29,576 nucleotides of DNA from IMG/VR virus record IMGVR_UViG_3300027708_000233, positions 1 to 29,576 of that record. One strand, written 5' to 3'. Source of the stretch: a virus. Shown piece by piece: positions 28,656 to 29,576 of the stretch. The notes beneath the pieces were generated by a model, which saw only the letters and a program-made list of their open reading frames with translations, did no database searches and was not told where the DNA came from. The translations under genes were made by a program, and so were the position numbers. Position 1 is the first letter of the stretch, and the number at the start of each line of letters is the position of its first letter.

Positions 28656-29334
28656 AATCTACTTTCTGTAAATCATTATTATTAGATTTTACAACATCAA
28701 CAGTCATAGTCATATCCCCATCAAATGTAATATATGTATTCATTGGTACTTCAACAGCTGGAATTCTAATACCTGCACGTTTTGGTATATCAGCAGTAGA
28801 AGTAATTATAATACCATTTGATAGAGAAGTCAAATATAATGGACGTTTACCATTGCGATATGCTAGTAATTTCTTTTCAGAAGATAATTCACAAACTGCC
28901 ATTGATGCATCTTGATATTCTTCTAGTGGTGATTCCGAGTGTAAAACTAATTCAGAATCATTCTTAGTTTCGCATTTGTAATTAAATATCTTATCCCAGT
29001 TCTCTGCTAGTTCTTGAGTGATAACCCCATTATGAACAATAGAATGTTCTTCGTTTGCTATCGGTTGGTTATACAGTAAATCGCTAGTGCTATATCTACA
29101 ATGACCAATAAGGTAAAGATTACCGTCATCATTAACCATCTCCTCTAAATTATCTAACTTTCTGAATTGATCCGCTGGTACTGGTTCTTTAAATGTAAGA
29201 ACTTTATCTTTTACGATAACCGACATTCCAGTTGCATGCATACCACGAATCTTTGACTCAACAAAAATATTTCTGATGATTTCAAAATCCTTTGGTGTAG
29301 GATTCTGTATTAGGGCACCAATGACGCTACACAT
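28639..29334 (-). CDS. Stand-alone class II glutamine amidotransferase
   Basis: The 231-residue protein is an N-terminal-nucleophile (Ntn) amidotransferase: Cys2 follows the initiator Met (MCSVIGAL). The other hallmarks are present: RGMHATGMSV (30-39), GHCRYSTS (77-84, like GHTRWAT), VHNGVIT (100-106, the HNGxI loop) and KNDSELV (124-130). The length covers the glutaminase domain only, with no synthase domain as in GlmS or PurF, so it should deliver ammonia from glutamine to a partner. The immediately downstream amidoligase is the natural candidate. It starts at the stop of the 75-residue gene (TAATG). Confidence 0.88.
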   Translation of the reverse strand: MCSVIGALIQNPTPKDFEIIRNIFVESKIRGMHATGMSVIVKDKVLTFKEPVPADQFRKLDNLEEMVNDDGNLYLIGHCRYSTSDLLYNQPIANEEHSIVHNGVITQELAENWDKIFNYKCETKNDSELVLHSESPLEEYQDASMAVCELSSEKKLLAYRNGKRPLYLTSLSNGIIITSTADIPKRAGIRIPAVEVPMNTYITFDGDMTMTVDVVKSNNNDLQKVDYEISN

Positions 29335-29561
29335 TAAAAGAATCCCTCCAGTGAAGAAGCATTTGCTTCTGGATGATATTTCATTAATTCTTCATGACCA
29401 AGTTTATCTTCACAGTAATCATACCATTCTTGACTAGTCCACATAGATTCTGATACACCATTCCAAAGTTTTTGCCACATTGGATGCTCGTGATTACGTC
29501 TACGATGTTCAACAAAATTATAACGACAGTCTTCATATTCATGCGAACCAAGTTCTAACAT
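29334..29561 (-). CDS. Hypothetical protein (75 aa)
   Basis: The 75 residues are rich in aromatic, histidine and acidic residues (EYEDCRYNFVEHRRRNHEHP, then MWTSQEWYDYCEDKLGHEEL). No family is recognised. Because the window ends 15 nt upstream of the ATG, the upstream neighbour cannot be seen. A TGA overlapping the ribosome-site area (CCGTGAGAAAATG) may be the end of that neighbour. The stop of this gene shares a base with the GATase start, so it is probably part of the same co-translated set. Confidence 0.6.
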   Translation of the reverse strand: MLELGSHEYEDCRYNFVEHRRRNHEHPMWQKLWNGVSESMWTSQEWYDYCEDKLGHEELMKYHPEANASSLEGFF

Positions 29562-29576
29562 TTTCTCACGGAAATA

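Overview
This 29.6 kb window is part of the genome of a T4-like (tailed, contractile-tail type) bacteriophage. Every gene I can support lies on the minus strand and is packed end to end, often with ATGA, TGATG or TAATG overlaps. T4-type hallmarks are an RNase H/flap exonuclease, a gp61-type primase, class I ribonucleotide reductase NrdA/NrdB, a TATAAATA late promoter, and proteins with T4-style capsid-targeting leaders. Many small hypotheticals look like those of marine T4-like phages (from memory, no search run). Lipoboxes and a two-component spanin indicate a Gram-negative host. The DNA is AT-rich and I see no photosynthesis genes, so a marine heterotrophic host is more likely than a cyanobacterium; the host is otherwise unknown.

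Layout, right to left in the direction of transcription. (a) 29.6-27.2 kb: a small hypothetical, a stand-alone class II glutamine amidotransferase, an amidoligase and a GNAT acetyltransferase, all overlapping. (b) 27.2-24.4 kb, behind a sigma70-type promoter: a protein resembling alpha-glutamyl/putrescinyl-thymine pyrophosphorylases (DNA thymine hypermodification), a hypothetical, a P-loop kinase and a zincin-like metallopeptidase. (c) 24.4-17.5 kb, behind a late promoter: a prohead-cargo block. Six genes begin with a leader of the MKSFxxYLxE type, and a seventh leader lies inside the 888-residue protein. Cargo includes two nucleotidyltransferases, a ligase-like protein, histidine-rich proteins, a very basic protein, a DUF6321 protein and a Dps ferritin. 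(d) 17.4-14.6 kb: an Ig-domain virion protein, a terminator, two conserved T4-like hypotheticals, and a lysis set (inner spanin, lipoprotein outer spanin, coiled-coil membrane protein). (e) 14.5-7.1 kb: primase, NrdA, NrdB, methyltransferase, zinc ribbon, 2OG oxygenase, Sm-like protein, GIY-YIG nuclease and membrane proteins, ending at a hairpin terminator. (f) 7.0-1.65 kb: small early-type genes, a MazG-like hydrolase, a CX5R phosphatase, conserved hypotheticals, a second 2OG oxygenase, RNase H and a DUF6433 protein. (g) 1.6-0 kb, behind its own promoter: a secreted/lipoprotein module leaving the window as a partial gene.

The most notable points are: the 888-residue cargo protein, which carries apparent in-frame relics of ribosome-binding sites and start codons and so looks like a serial fusion of smaller genes; the phage Dps with a complete ferroxidase site inside the cargo block; the linked nucleobase-modification and amide-ligation genes; and two conserved promoter subfamilies that place the -10 box so close to ATG that leaderless mRNAs are predicted. 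No stretch over 300 bases lacks a gene. I saw no tRNA, insertion sequence or CRISPR array.
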